DNA from: RGIG8244 sp045592785
GTDB lineage: Bacteria > Verrucomicrobiota > Lentisphaeria > Victivallales > UBA1829
Reading direction: 5' to 3'
DNA length: 64,000 nt
Assembly (NCBI GenBank): GCA_045592785.1
Contig: JAZNVL010000035.1
Span: 10,519 to 74,518, forward strand
Notes under the pieces: generated by a model
Told to the model about the DNA's origin: nothing
The model's database searches: none
The model's input: the letters and a program-made list of their open reading frames with translations, nothing else
Shown: piece by piece, positions 40,530 through 49,497 of the stretch
Numbering within the stretch: position 1 is the first letter of the stretch
Layout of the letters: each line of letters starts with the position of its first letter
Made by a program: the position numbers and the translations under genes

Positions 40530-42303
40530 TGATCCGCTGCCGAAAAAAGAAATTCTCTTCCATGGGATACCTGCCAGTCCCGGTATCGCCATCGGCGAAG
40601 TGTTCAAAGTAACAAAAAAATCCGGGCTCATGCCCGCTGATACGGATTCCCGGATCACAGAAGATCAGGTGGAGAAGGAACTGGAACGTCTCAACAAGGC
40701 ACTGGAACTCTCCCGTCAGGATATCAAACTCATGCAGAGCCGGATCCAATCCGCAGACCGCAAACGGATCACCGGCGTATTCGATGCTCATCTGCTGATC
40801 GTCAATGACCGTTCCCTTCACAAGGATGTGACGGAGCTCATCCGGCGTGAACATTACCCCGCAGACACCGCATTCACCACTGCGATCCAGAAGTATATCA
40901 ACGTCATACTCAGTATGAACGATGCGTATTTCCGCGGGCGCGCCGATGACATCAAAGATGTGGCGACACAGATCATGAATCATCTTCACGGGCTGGCGGA
41001 TGCCGCATTGAGCAAACTGCCCGGTCCCGCGATCGTGCTTTCCCGGGATCTCACCCCCTCCGATACGGCGTCACTGGACCGGGAACATGTTCTCGGGTTT
41101 GCCACGGAAACCGGCAGCCGGACCTCCCATACTGCGATCCTTGCCCGTTCCCTGCAACTCCCGGCAGTGGTGGGTATGCTGAACTTTGTTGACCGGCTTT
41201 CCAATGGAGACCGGATCATCATTGACGGTTATCTGGGCATGGTCATTGCCAATCCCACAGCAGATACCGAAAGTCTTTACCGGGAAAAGATGCTTCAGAA
41301 AGAACAGCTTTACGCCGAACTGCGCAAGGAAAACAGAATGCGTGCGGAAACCGTTGACGGATACTGCATCAGTCTGCTCGCCAATGTGGAAGGTGTCAAA
41401 GACACCGTGCAGGTACAGGAAAACGGCGCCGAGGGTGTCGGCTTGTACCGCACCGAATACCTTTTCATGAATTCCGGGGTACTGCCCTCCGAAGAAGTCC
41501 AGTACCAGGATTACAAGGCGATGGCGGAAAATCTCTGCGGACAGCCGGTGGTCATCCGGACCCTGGATGTGGGCGGCGACAAACTGGATGACTCCCTGAT
41601 CTCCATTCGGGAATCCAACCCGTTCATGGGGTTACGCGCCATCCGTCTGGCACAGGATGATCCGGAAATACTTGCGACGCAGATCCGGGCGATCCTGCGA
41701 GCCTCCGCACACGGTGACGTCAAACTGCTGTTCCCCATGGTCTCCTCGCTGGAAGAATTGGATTTCCTGCTGGATATGGTGGAAGAATCCAAACAGGTCC
41801 TCCGGGATCGCGGACAGGCATTTGCAGAAAAGATTGAGATCGGGATCATGATCGAGATCCCCTCCGCCGCTGTCGCCGCGCCCCTGTTTGCGGAAAAAGT
41901 CGATTTCTTCAGTATCGGGTCCAATGACCTGGTGCAATACTCCCTTGCCGTTGACCGGACCAATGAAAAGGTGGCGAACCTTTACAAACCCGCAAGCCCG
42001 GCTGTCCTCAACCTCATCAAACAGACAGCCAATGCCGCACGGAAGAACGGGATCTACACGGCGGTATGCGGGGAGATCGCCGGAGAACCGTTGTTCGCGC
42101 CCCTCCTGATCGGGCTGGGCGTACGGGAATTGAGTATGTCCCCCGGCTCACTGGCAGCGGTCCGCCGTATGATCCGCCGGATGAGATTTTACGATGCGGA
42201 ACAGCTGGCGGAAAAAGCGTTGGCGTGCCGTACTGCGCCGGAAGTCCGTGCGCTGGCGAAAGAATTTCTGAATACAGTTGCCCCTGACCTGGCGCAATTG
42301 TAA
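40513..42303 (+). CDS. ptsI: PTS Enzyme I (phosphoenolpyruvate-protein phosphotransferase)
   Basis: A 596-residue Enzyme I. FHGIPASPGIAIGEVF is the N-terminal strand, GSRTSHTAILARSLQLPAVVG holds the active His206, EGVGLYRTEYLFM and GLRAIRLAQDDPEI line the PEP-binding barrel, and DFFSIGSNDLVQYSLAVDR and CGEIAGEPLFAPLLIGLGVRELSMSPGSLAAVR close it. It takes phosphate from PEP and passes it to HPr. I chose the ATG at 40513 (or 40510), with AGGGG at 40501-40505 inside ptsH as its ribosome site; this gives a 17-base overlap and tight coupling. It ends before a strong shared terminator. Confidence 0.95.
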   Translation: MTTTNDDPLPKKEILFHGIPASPGIAIGEVFKVTKKSGLMPADTDSRITEDQVEKELERLNKALELSRQDIKLMQSRIQSADRKRITGVFDAHLLIVNDRSLHKDVTELIRREHYPADTAFTTAIQKYINVILSMNDAYFRGRADDIKDVATQIMNHLHGLADAALSKLPGPAIVLSRDLTPSDTASLDREHVLGFATETGSRTSHTAILARSLQLPAVVGMLNFVDRLSNGDRIIIDGYLGMVIANPTADTESLYREKMLQKEQLYAELRKENRMRAETVDGYCISLLANVEGVKDTVQVQENGAEGVGLYRTEYLFMNSGVLPSEEVQYQDYKAMAENLCGQPVVIRTLDVGGDKLDDSLISIRESNPFMGLRAIRLAQDDPEILATQIRAILRASAHGDVKLLFPMVSSLEELDFLLDMVEESKQVLRDRGQAFAEKIEIGIMIEIPSAAVAAPLFAEKVDFFSIGSNDLVQYSLAVDRTNEKVANLYKPASPAVLNLIKQTANAARKNGIYTAVCGEIAGEPLFAPLLIGLGVRELSMSPGSLAAVRRMIRRMRFYDAEQLAEKALACRTAPEVRALAKEFLNTVAPDLAQL

Positions 42304-42322
42304 GCGTATTATCAAAGCAAAA

Positions 42323-42360
42323 AAAAGCTGCTTCTCACCATTCCGGCAGAAGCAGCTTTT
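42323..42360. terminator. Bidirectional terminator between ptsI and ilvC
   Basis: Perfect 13-base stem (AAAAGCTGCTTCT at 42323-42335 with its complement at 42348-42360) and a 12-base loop, with A-run before and T-run after, so it can end both convergent genes. Confidence 0.9.
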
Positions 42361-42378
42361 CTGTTTATCAGCGCAGGA

Positions 42379-43365
42379 TCATTTCTTGCGTTCGAAGAGG
42401 GAACGGATCTTTTCGCCTGTGATTTCCACGCAATGATTTGCCAATTCAGCACGTTTGGCTTTCATGGTGGGATATCCGGCTTCACATTCCGCAATGAACG
42501 CCTTGGCGAATTCGCCGCTTTCGATGCGTTTCAGAGATTCGCGCATGTGTTCCTTCACATCGGGCGTAATGATGGTGGGACCATTGAAGTATTCCCCGAA
42601 TTCCGCCGTGTTGGAAATGACTTTGTTCATCTTGCCGATACCGCCTTCGATGACGATATCCACGATGAGTTTCACTTCATGAACGACTTCGAAGTATGCC
42701 ATTTCCGGGGGATAACCGGCTTCGGTAAGGACTTCGAAACCATAACGCATCAGGTCGACCAGACCGCCGCAGAGAACGTTCTGTTCGCCGAAGAGGTCTT
42801 CGTAAGTTTCCTGTTCGAAGGTACATTCCAGCACACCGGCGCGGGTGAAGCCCATCGCTTTCGCCATAGCGAGCGCAGTTTTCGCCGCATTGCCGCTGGG
42901 ATTCTGGGCAACAGCCGCCAGACCGGGAACACCGAATCCGGCGAGATATGCTTTCCGTTCTTCCGTGGCAGGACTCTTGGGCGCGACCATGATCACGTCC
43001 ACATCCGCCGGGGGAACGATGCGTTTGAAAACGATATTGAACCCGTGAGAACAGGAAAGGGTTTTGCCCGCTTTCATGTGGGGAGCGATCTCTTCGGCAT
43101 AAATACCGGCATGGAGTTCATCGGGGAGAAGAATGTGAATGATATCCGCCTGAGCCGCAGCATCGGATGCGGACATGACTTCGAAACCATCTTCTGCGGC
43201 GCGGTCGAAAGAGGGACCTTTTCTGCTGCCGATAATAACATGCACACCGGAATCTCTCATACAGAGAGCTTGTGCGGTTCCCTGACTGCCGTAACCGATC
43301 ACGGCAACCGTTTTTCCATTCAGATACGAAATATCCGCATCACTGTCATGCAGAACTTTCACCAT
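42379..43365 (-). CDS. ilvC: Ketol-acid reductoisomerase IlvC (class I)
   Basis: A 328-residue class I enzyme, which isomerises and reduces acetolactate or acetohydroxybutyrate with NADPH and Mg2+ in valine/isoleucine synthesis. The Rossmann motif GYGSQGTAQAL, the IIGSRKGPS phosphate loop (Arg-Lys), LLPDELHAGIYAE, SCSHGFNI and the knotted domain ECTFEQETYEDLFGEQNVLCGG, with its metal-binding acidic residues, are present. VDIVIEGGIGKMNKVISNTAEFGEY is also conserved. No ilvBN or leu genes are adjacent. It has its own promoter and shares a terminator with ptsI. Confidence 0.95.
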   Translation of the reverse strand: MVKVLHDSDADISYLNGKTVAVIGYGSQGTAQALCMRDSGVHVIIGSRKGPSFDRAAEDGFEVMSASDAAAQADIIHILLPDELHAGIYAEEIAPHMKAGKTLSCSHGFNIVFKRIVPPADVDVIMVAPKSPATEERKAYLAGFGVPGLAAVAQNPSGNAAKTALAMAKAMGFTRAGVLECTFEQETYEDLFGEQNVLCGGLVDLMRYGFEVLTEAGYPPEMAYFEVVHEVKLIVDIVIEGGIGKMNKVISNTAEFGEYFNGPTIITPDVKEHMRESLKRIESGEFAKAFIAECEAGYPTMKAKRAELANHCVEITGEKIRSLFERKK

Positions 43366-43412
43366 GGTAAGACTCCTTCCATAAATTTTTAGAGTTTGGG
43401 TAGTATTACGTT

Positions 43413-43440
43413 AATATAGCACCGTTCTCGAAAAAAGCAA
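43413..43440 (-). promoter_or_regulatory. Promoter of ilvC
   Basis: Minus strand: TTGCTT at 43435-43440, 16-base spacer, TATATT at 43413-43418, with the start codon at 43365. Confidence 0.65.
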
Positions 43441-43479
43441 GCCGGAATCCGGGAAGTTGAAAGAAAAAGAATCCACGAC

Positions 43480-43508
43480 TTGACTTTTATAAAAAAGTAT
43501 AGTATATT
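43480..43508 (+). promoter_or_regulatory. Promoter of the macroglobulin gene
   Basis: TTGACT at 43480-43485, 17-base spacer, TATATT at 43503-43508; the ATG is at 43537 after AGAAAGGAA. Confidence 0.65.
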
Positions 43509-43536
43509 CCCGAATAATTCAAGAGAAAGGAACACT

Positions 43537-46500
43537 ATGAAAATACTGGTATATCTTCTGACTTTGACCGTCCTCTTCTGTGGTCATGCCGCCGACTTGC
43601 AGCAGTTGTCGAACGATGGAAAATGGAAGGAGCTCCGCACGGAGTCCGAAAAAATATTGGAGTCCAACACCGACAGCAAGCGGGCTGCCGAAGCATGGAG
43701 TTCCCTTGTCATCGCATTGGAACGGCTGGGGGAACAGGCCGCGTATGATCCCGCATTCGAAAAATATGTGGAGAAAAAATACGGGAAAGATCCCATCTTC
43801 CTGGCAAATGCAAACCTCACACCCGCCGTTTCGTTCGGGTACATCCGGGATAACAAGTTCTTCCGCGGGTACAACCGGGGCGATGGAGGACGTCATGTTC
43901 AGACCGATGACCGGGACCGGGTACAGCGGCTCCGGTTGTATGCGGCGGCACTCCCCGATGCACTTGCGCTCAAAGACAAGCAGGAACGACAGAAATTTTT
44001 CAGCAAATTCATCCGGATTCTGCTGACGGACCGCGACGGAAATCAATCCTTCAAACTTCAAACAAAAACCGATCTCACAACTCTGCCCGATTATCAGGAG
44101 GAAGGCGTTTGGAGTTCCTCCCGTCCGCCCGTCCGGGAAGACGGGACTCCGGTCTTCTATTCCGTGCCGTCCAGCTGGGAAACGGCGAAGAATGACGGGG
44201 AACGGTTCCGCTATCTGTGTCAGGTTTCGGAGAATACCCGTTTGTACGCCGACTTTCTGTGTGAACAGTTTGATTTTTCGGCGGTGGACTACTCCACCAA
44301 ACTGGAATATCAGCAAACGGAAGAACTGCGTCAGGCGTTGTACGACCTGAAAGAAAACGAGACCATTGCGGAACTTGCCGATGGAGTCCGCAAGATCACC
44401 ATGCCCCCGGACAGCGATTATTTCGCCATTCTTCACACGGCGAAAGCCCATTCCGTTCTCGCACGGCTGTACTCTGAACGGATGCAGCTGGAAAAGGCGG
44501 TGGAACAGTATCGGCTGGCAAAAAATCAGGATGCCGTCAAAAGACTCACCGGGATATGGGGGGCACCCTCCCCGGTCGCAGTTTCTGCGGTCAAAGCCCC
44601 GCTCGCGATCCCGTACAGTTTCCGGAATGCGGCAGGGGTGAATGTCAGGCTCTACCGTGTGGATTCCGGAAAAGCAGTGGACTTTCTGTTGAAGAATTAC
44701 CGTGAGAACAATCCGGCATGGGCGAGCCGTTCGCTGTTTGATTTGCCCAACGCGATGAATACATGGAAAAACTGGCAGGATGTAGTGGAAAAGACACCGT
44801 ACAAAACATTCACGCACAAACTGGATACACCCCCGCACCATTGGACGGGGACCGGATATCTGCCGTTCCCGGAAACAGAAAATGCCGGAGCCTGGCTGGC
44901 GGAGATCGTCCCTGTGGATGCACAAGGCAGAGAAAATACGGAATCCACAGCCCGGTCATTGATCTGGATCGCCGATCATACGCTCCTCAATGTGCCCGGG
45001 TATAACGGCATCAAGTTCATCCTCGCAGAATCCGGGAACGGGAAAGCGGTCAAAAACGGGTCCGTTACGGTCTATCAGTATTTCTATCAATACGGCAACC
45101 GCAGAGCACGCACGAAAATCGACGTTCAGCAACGGGTCAAAACGTATACCGCCGATGAACGGGGCATCATTTCCATTCCGGAACAGGATCTGCAAGCGCC
45201 GGAAGGATATCACATCGGCGGCAGATTCGCCATCAGTGAACTGGAAAAAGGAAAGCTGACCCTGCTGGACGGGTTCTCCGGGGGCCGCAGTGATTCCGCC
45301 AGACAATATGCACGGCCGAAGATCTATTTCATTTCGGACCGCGCCATTTACAAACCCGGCGACACCGTTTCCATCACCGGGTATATCCGGAACAACAACT
45401 ACGATGAGGCCCGGAACCGGATCGATGTCCCCGAATCCGTCAACGTGATCCTGTGGGATCCCCAACGGAAGACCGTACTGGAAAAAACCGTTCCCGTGGA
45501 TGCAGAAACAAAGTCATTCACGTTGGAAACGGAACTTGCCGCCGATGCCAATCTGGGCAGATGGTCCGTACAGCTCAAAGCCCGTCCATATTCCGGCTAT
45601 CTCTCATTCACTGTGGAGGAATACAAGAAGCCGGAATATGTTCTGGACCTGGAAACACCTGCCGAACCGGTCAAATGCGGCGATAAGATCACGGTCAGGA
45701 TGAAAGCCGCTTATTTCTTCGGCGCACCCATGGCTGGCAGCAAAATCAAATACACCGTGAACCGTACCGAACATCAGCAGTTATTCCCCTTCTTTTTCCG
45801 GTACAGCTGGCTTTTCGGGAACCGGTACGGGATCTGTACGGTCATGCTCCCCCTTGCTGAAAATGATAAAAAGCACAATTACCGGAACATCGGCAATGTC
45901 AAGGTCGCCTCCGGTGAAGCCCTAACAAACGATAACGGGGTGTTCACACTCACGCTTGATACGGAAAAAGATGCCGCCGTTTTTGCCGGGAAAGATTTCT
46001 CCTACTCCATTGAGGCAAGCGTCGCCGATGCCACCGGACGCGTGGTCACCGCACGCGGTTCCGTGACTGCTGCCGCCGTGCCGTTCCGCGTGCATATCTA
46101 TACGCCCTGGGGGTTCGTCTCCACAGGAAAACCCGCCGAGATCCGGGTGAAAGCCATCACAGCGGACGGCAAAGATGTGGAAGGACGCGGCATCATCCGT
46201 ATTTTCCGCAAGACGGTGAAGGATGGAGTTCCGGCGCGGACCGGGACGGTATTGAAATCGGTGGAATTCACCCTTGGCAAGGAACCGCCGCGCGTGGTCT
46301 TTGATCAGCCGGGCGTGTATGATTGTGAAGCGGAAGTCGTTTCCGCCAACGGGATCACACAAAAACAGTCCGCCACGTTATTTGTGACCGGCGAAAAGCA
46401 GAGCGATTCCATTTTCTCGGAAGTCCCGTTGCAGATCTCAACGGATAAACCCGAATACAAACCCGGCGAGACAGCTCATCTTCTGCTCTCCTCCAACCGG

Positions 46501-49386
46501 GAGGGACAGATCTTTTACGTTGTGAAGAAGTCGGAACGGGAAGACCGGATCGAGATCGTTCCGGCGAAGGGCTGTTCCGCCCTTGTTTCTCTGCCGCTCG
46601 TAAAGGAGGATCAACCCAATACCTTCGTCACCGTGTTCACGGTACAGGATGGACAACTCCACACGCTCACGAAAGAACTCTATCTGCCGCCGGAAAACAA
46701 GATGCTGAACGTCTCCCCCGTTTGGGAAAAGACAAAAGCAGCACCCGGCGAGACCGTTCCGCTGAAACTAAAAGTCACCACCCCGGACGGCAAACCGGTG
46801 AAGGGTGCAGTCTCGGTGACCGTGTATGACAAGAAACTGGATTCTCTGGCAAGGTCCAATGTGCAGAAGATCCATACCTTCTTCTGGAACTGGAAACGGT
46901 GGCAGACATTCCACTACATCGGGATCAACCGGAATATGCTTGGCGTATGGGGCAATATTCCGATACAAACTTATCCCCCGGCACAGGAGGGCGCAAGATT
47001 CTCCGGCACCAAAGCAAGAGGAAGAAATGCCGTTTATGCAAAGGAAAAAGCCGCGCCCATGGTGGTGGCGAACATAGCAGTGGCGGAATCCGCCACTGCC
47101 GATTCCGCCGCTGTAATGGAGTCCGGAAAGGCTGCATCAGAAGAAACGGAAGAGGATGTCCGCAGTGATTTCGCGGACCGGGCATTCTGGCTCGGGACAA
47201 AAGTCCTCCCGGATAACGGCGAACTCACACTCCCCGTCACCCTGCCCGATGACCTCACAACCTGGCGGGTGCGCGTATGGAGCCTCACACCGGAGACCCG
47301 GGTCGGCGAAGGCGAAGCGGAACTGCTGGTCAGCAAAGATCTCATCGCCCGTCTGGAACTCCCCCGGTTCATGGTCCAAGGCGATACGGTTACTGCCATC
47401 GTGACCATTCACAATCTTTCGGAGAAGGACTGCAAGGGCACGGTCAAACTTTCTGCGGAAGGACTGCTCCCCGGTGAATGGCAGAAAGTGATCGCCATCC
47501 CCGCCGGGAAAGATACGGTGTTCCCGGTCACTCTCACTGCGGGGAAACCGGGCGAATACACACTCACGCTCTCCGCAAAAACCGAACATCTCCGGGATGC
47601 ACTCCAACTCAAACTCCCGGTCATCGTCAAGGGATTCGACAAACAGGTCAACCATTGCGGCGTTCTGAACGCAAACGATCCGGCGGAGAGTCTGGTCCTG
47701 ACGATCCCCGCGGAACGGAGACCGGAATCCACGGCGTTTGCCTTGTATTTCACGCCGGGCGCGGCTGTTGCCATCACGGAACTTCTGCCCTATCTGGCGT
47801 GTGATGACTCCGCCGATACCTTCGGGGTCGTGAACCGTTTTGTCCCCATTCTCACGGCGAAAGATGCTTTTGAACGACTCAACATCCCCTGGGATTTCCC
47901 GAAAACAGAACGGGATGCGCTCTACCGGGAGTACATGACGTCATATTGTCATGCGGTCCCCGTATTCAATGCCGCGGAATACGAAAAAGTCTGGAAAGCA
48001 AATCTGGCACAGATCTTCAAAATGCAGAACGCAGACGGCGGCTGGGGATGGTTCTCCGGCAGAGGCGAAATCAGTTATCCCGATACCACCGCATACGTTC
48101 TGGATGCACTGCTGGATCTGCCCGAAACACAACGCAACAAGAGTAAATGTGACAGCGCAGTTCAGTGGCTGACCCGTCATGCCGATAAACGCGTGTCATT
48201 CATCACGGGCGAAGAGAAAGGCACGGTCAGCAACACAGACTGTCTGGTGGTACGCGTTCTGGCGAAAGCGGGTAAGGTCCACAGCGGCTTGCAGGCATTG
48301 TGTTACAAGTATCGTGTGGAACATGGTCTTGCGCCTTACGGATTTGCCATGCTGGCATTGAGTTACGCACCGGAAACCGAAGAAACAATGATGCTCATGG
48401 CGAACCTTGCGGGTTATTGGAAGGAAGACAGCGAAAATCATACCGGATATTTGAAGATACCCGGCAGCTTCTTCTGTCATTGGTTCGGGAATGAAAATGA
48501 GACCCTTGCCGCGTATCTCGAACTCCTGCTCCGGCAGGATCCGGATGACGTCAAAGCGCAGAAACTGGCGAAGTATCTCACCGTGAACGTACGCAATTCA
48601 CCCTGGCGGAACAGTACCCGTGCATTGGGTGCAGTCACCCGGGCGTTGTCAAAATACATCGTGCGTTCCGGCGAAGGTGCCACCGACTGCAAAGTCACGG
48701 TCACAGCCGGCGGAAAAACCGTGACTCATGTCTTCAACCGGGAGAACCTGTTCCGTAATTCATCCAGTCCTGCCCTGTTCCTCAAAGCAGAACAGCTTTC
48801 CACGGGGACAAACCGGATCGAACTGCGTTTCGAGGGGACCGGGACCATCTTCTGGAACTCCATGCTGAATTATTTCTCGCTGGAAGACGATGTCAAACCG
48901 GAAGGACTGGAAATGAAGGTCAAACGTAATTATTACCGTCTGGTGAAAGCGGAAGAAGCTGTCATACTCGCCGGAGACAAAGGCAAGGCGGTGACAGCCG
49001 CCACCGGGAAATACGTCCGGATCCCCTTGAAAGCCGACGACATTCTGAAACCGCAGGATCTTCTGGAAGTGGAACTCATCACAGAAGCAAAGAACGATTA
49101 CGATTACGTCACGGTCAAAGATGCCATGCCCGCCGGATTCGAATACGCTGCCCCGGTGAGCGGATACCAGTGGAAGTTCGGAGGAAGCCCCATCTACATC
49201 CAGTACCGGGAACGGGGCGCGGAATTTTTCATGCGGTCCATGGCACGGGGCAGCAATACGATCACCTATCGGCTCCGGGCGCAACTTCCGGGGAAAGTGA
49301 CGGCATTGCCTGCGACCGGATACGGTGTGTATGCCAGAGAACTCAAATGCAATTCATCGCAGGTATTGTTAAAGACGGAGAATTGA
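43537..49386 (+). CDS. Alpha-2-macroglobulin family protein lacking the thioester glutamine
   Basis: A 1949-residue protein with a Sec signal peptide (MKILVYLLTLTVLFCGHAA), so it is exported. MG domains are visible: YFISDRAIYKPGDTVSITGYIR (near 605) and STDKPEYKPGETAHLLLS. An Ala/Glu-rich bait-like stretch comes before DFADRAFWLGTKVLPDNGELTL and LPDDLTTWRVRVWSLT. The thioester domain follows: LLPYLACDDSADTFG with Cys1422, where family members usually read CxEQ; Gln is missing and CDDS stands instead. MQNADGGWGWFSGRGEISYPDTTAYVLDALLDL confirms the domain. It probably traps or binds without covalent linkage, in the periplasm. It stands 111 bases before the TonB-toroid gene. Confidence 0.9.
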   Translation: MKILVYLLTLTVLFCGHAADLQQLSNDGKWKELRTESEKILESNTDSKRAAEAWSSLVIALERLGEQAAYDPAFEKYVEKKYGKDPIFLANANLTPAVSFGYIRDNKFFRGYNRGDGGRHVQTDDRDRVQRLRLYAAALPDALALKDKQERQKFFSKFIRILLTDRDGNQSFKLQTKTDLTTLPDYQEEGVWSSSRPPVREDGTPVFYSVPSSWETAKNDGERFRYLCQVSENTRLYADFLCEQFDFSAVDYSTKLEYQQTEELRQALYDLKENETIAELADGVRKITMPPDSDYFAILHTAKAHSVLARLYSERMQLEKAVEQYRLAKNQDAVKRLTGIWGAPSPVAVSAVKAPLAIPYSFRNAAGVNVRLYRVDSGKAVDFLLKNYRENNPAWASRSLFDLPNAMNTWKNWQDVVEKTPYKTFTHKLDTPPHHWTGTGYLPFPETENAGAWLAEIVPVDAQGRENTESTARSLIWIADHTLLNVPGYNGIKFILAESGNGKAVKNGSVTVYQYFYQYGNRRARTKIDVQQRVKTYTADERGIISIPEQDLQAPEGYHIGGRFAISELEKGKLTLLDGFSGGRSDSARQYARPKIYFISDRAIYKPGDTVSITGYIRNNNYDEARNRIDVPESVNVILWDPQRKTVLEKTVPVDAETKSFTLETELAADANLGRWSVQLKARPYSGYLSFTVEEYKKPEYVLDLETPAEPVKCGDKITVRMKAAYFFGAPMAGSKIKYTVNRTEHQQLFPFFFRYSWLFGNRYGICTVMLPLAENDKKHNYRNIGNVKVASGEALTNDNGVFTLTLDTEKDAAVFAGKDFSYSIEASVADATGRVVTARGSVTAAAVPFRVHIYTPWGFVSTGKPAEIRVKAITADGKDVEGRGIIRIFRKTVKDGVPARTGTVLKSVEFTLGKEPPRVVFDQPGVYDCEAEVVSANGITQKQSATLFVTGEKQSDSIFSEVPLQISTDKPEYKPGETAHLLLSSNREGQIFYVVKKSEREDRIEIVPAKGCSALVSLPLVKEDQPNTFVTVFTVQDGQLHTLTKELYLPPENKMLNVSPVWEKTKAAPGETVPLKLKVTTPDGKPVKGAVSVTVYDKKLDSLARSNVQKIHTFFWNWKRWQTFHYIGINRNMLGVWGNIPIQTYPPAQEGARFSGTKARGRNAVYAKEKAAPMVVANIAVAESATADSAAVMESGKAASEETEEDVRSDFADRAFWLGTKVLPDNGELTLPVTLPDDLTTWRVRVWSLTPETRVGEGEAELLVSKDLIARLELPRFMVQGDTVTAIVTIHNLSEKDCKGTVKLSAEGLLPGEWQKVIAIPAGKDTVFPVTLTAGKPGEYTLTLSAKTEHLRDALQLKLPVIVKGFDKQVNHCGVLNANDPAESLVLTIPAERRPESTAFALYFTPGAAVAITELLPYLACDDSADTFGVVNRFVPILTAKDAFERLNIPWDFPKTERDALYREYMTSYCHAVPVFNAAEYEKVWKANLAQIFKMQNADGGWGWFSGRGEISYPDTTAYVLDALLDLPETQRNKSKCDSAVQWLTRHADKRVSFITGEEKGTVSNTDCLVVRVLAKAGKVHSGLQALCYKYRVEHGLAPYGFAMLALSYAPETEETMMLMANLAGYWKEDSENHTGYLKIPGSFFCHWFGNENETLAAYLELLLRQDPDDVKAQKLAKYLTVNVRNSPWRNSTRALGAVTRALSKYIVRSGEGATDCKVTVTAGGKTVTHVFNRENLFRNSSSPALFLKAEQLSTGTNRIELRFEGTGTIFWNSMLNYFSLEDDVKPEGLEMKVKRNYYRLVKAEEAVILAGDKGKAVTAATGKYVRIPLKADDILKPQDLLEVELITEAKNDYDYVTVKDAMPAGFEYAAPVSGYQWKFGGSPIYIQYRERGAEFFMRSMARGSNTITYRLRAQLPGKVTALPATGYGVYARELKCNSSQVLLKTEN

Positions 49387-49416
49387 TAAATTTATTATTT
49401 TTTTCAATTTGACGGC

Positions 49417-49444
49417 TTGACAATACACAAATGTGTATTATAGT
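49417..49444 (+). promoter_or_regulatory. Promoter of the TonB-toroid gene with embedded inverted repeat
   Basis: TTGACA at 49417-49422, 16-base spacer, TATAGT at 49439-49444. The spacer is a near-palindrome: AATACACA (49422-49429), AA, TGTGTATT (49432-49439). A protein bound there would block polymerase, so it is a candidate operator. Confidence 0.6.
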
Positions 49445-49497
49445 AACAAAAACACGACAATATTCAGCATGTTGATACAAAAAGAAAGAGCAGAGAG

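Noticed and set aside
47041..47160. Ala/Ser/Glu-rich stretch in the macroglobulin as a possible frameshift or insertion
   Set aside because: It lies where the bait region is expected, and the frame and flanking MG/thioester domains are continuous.
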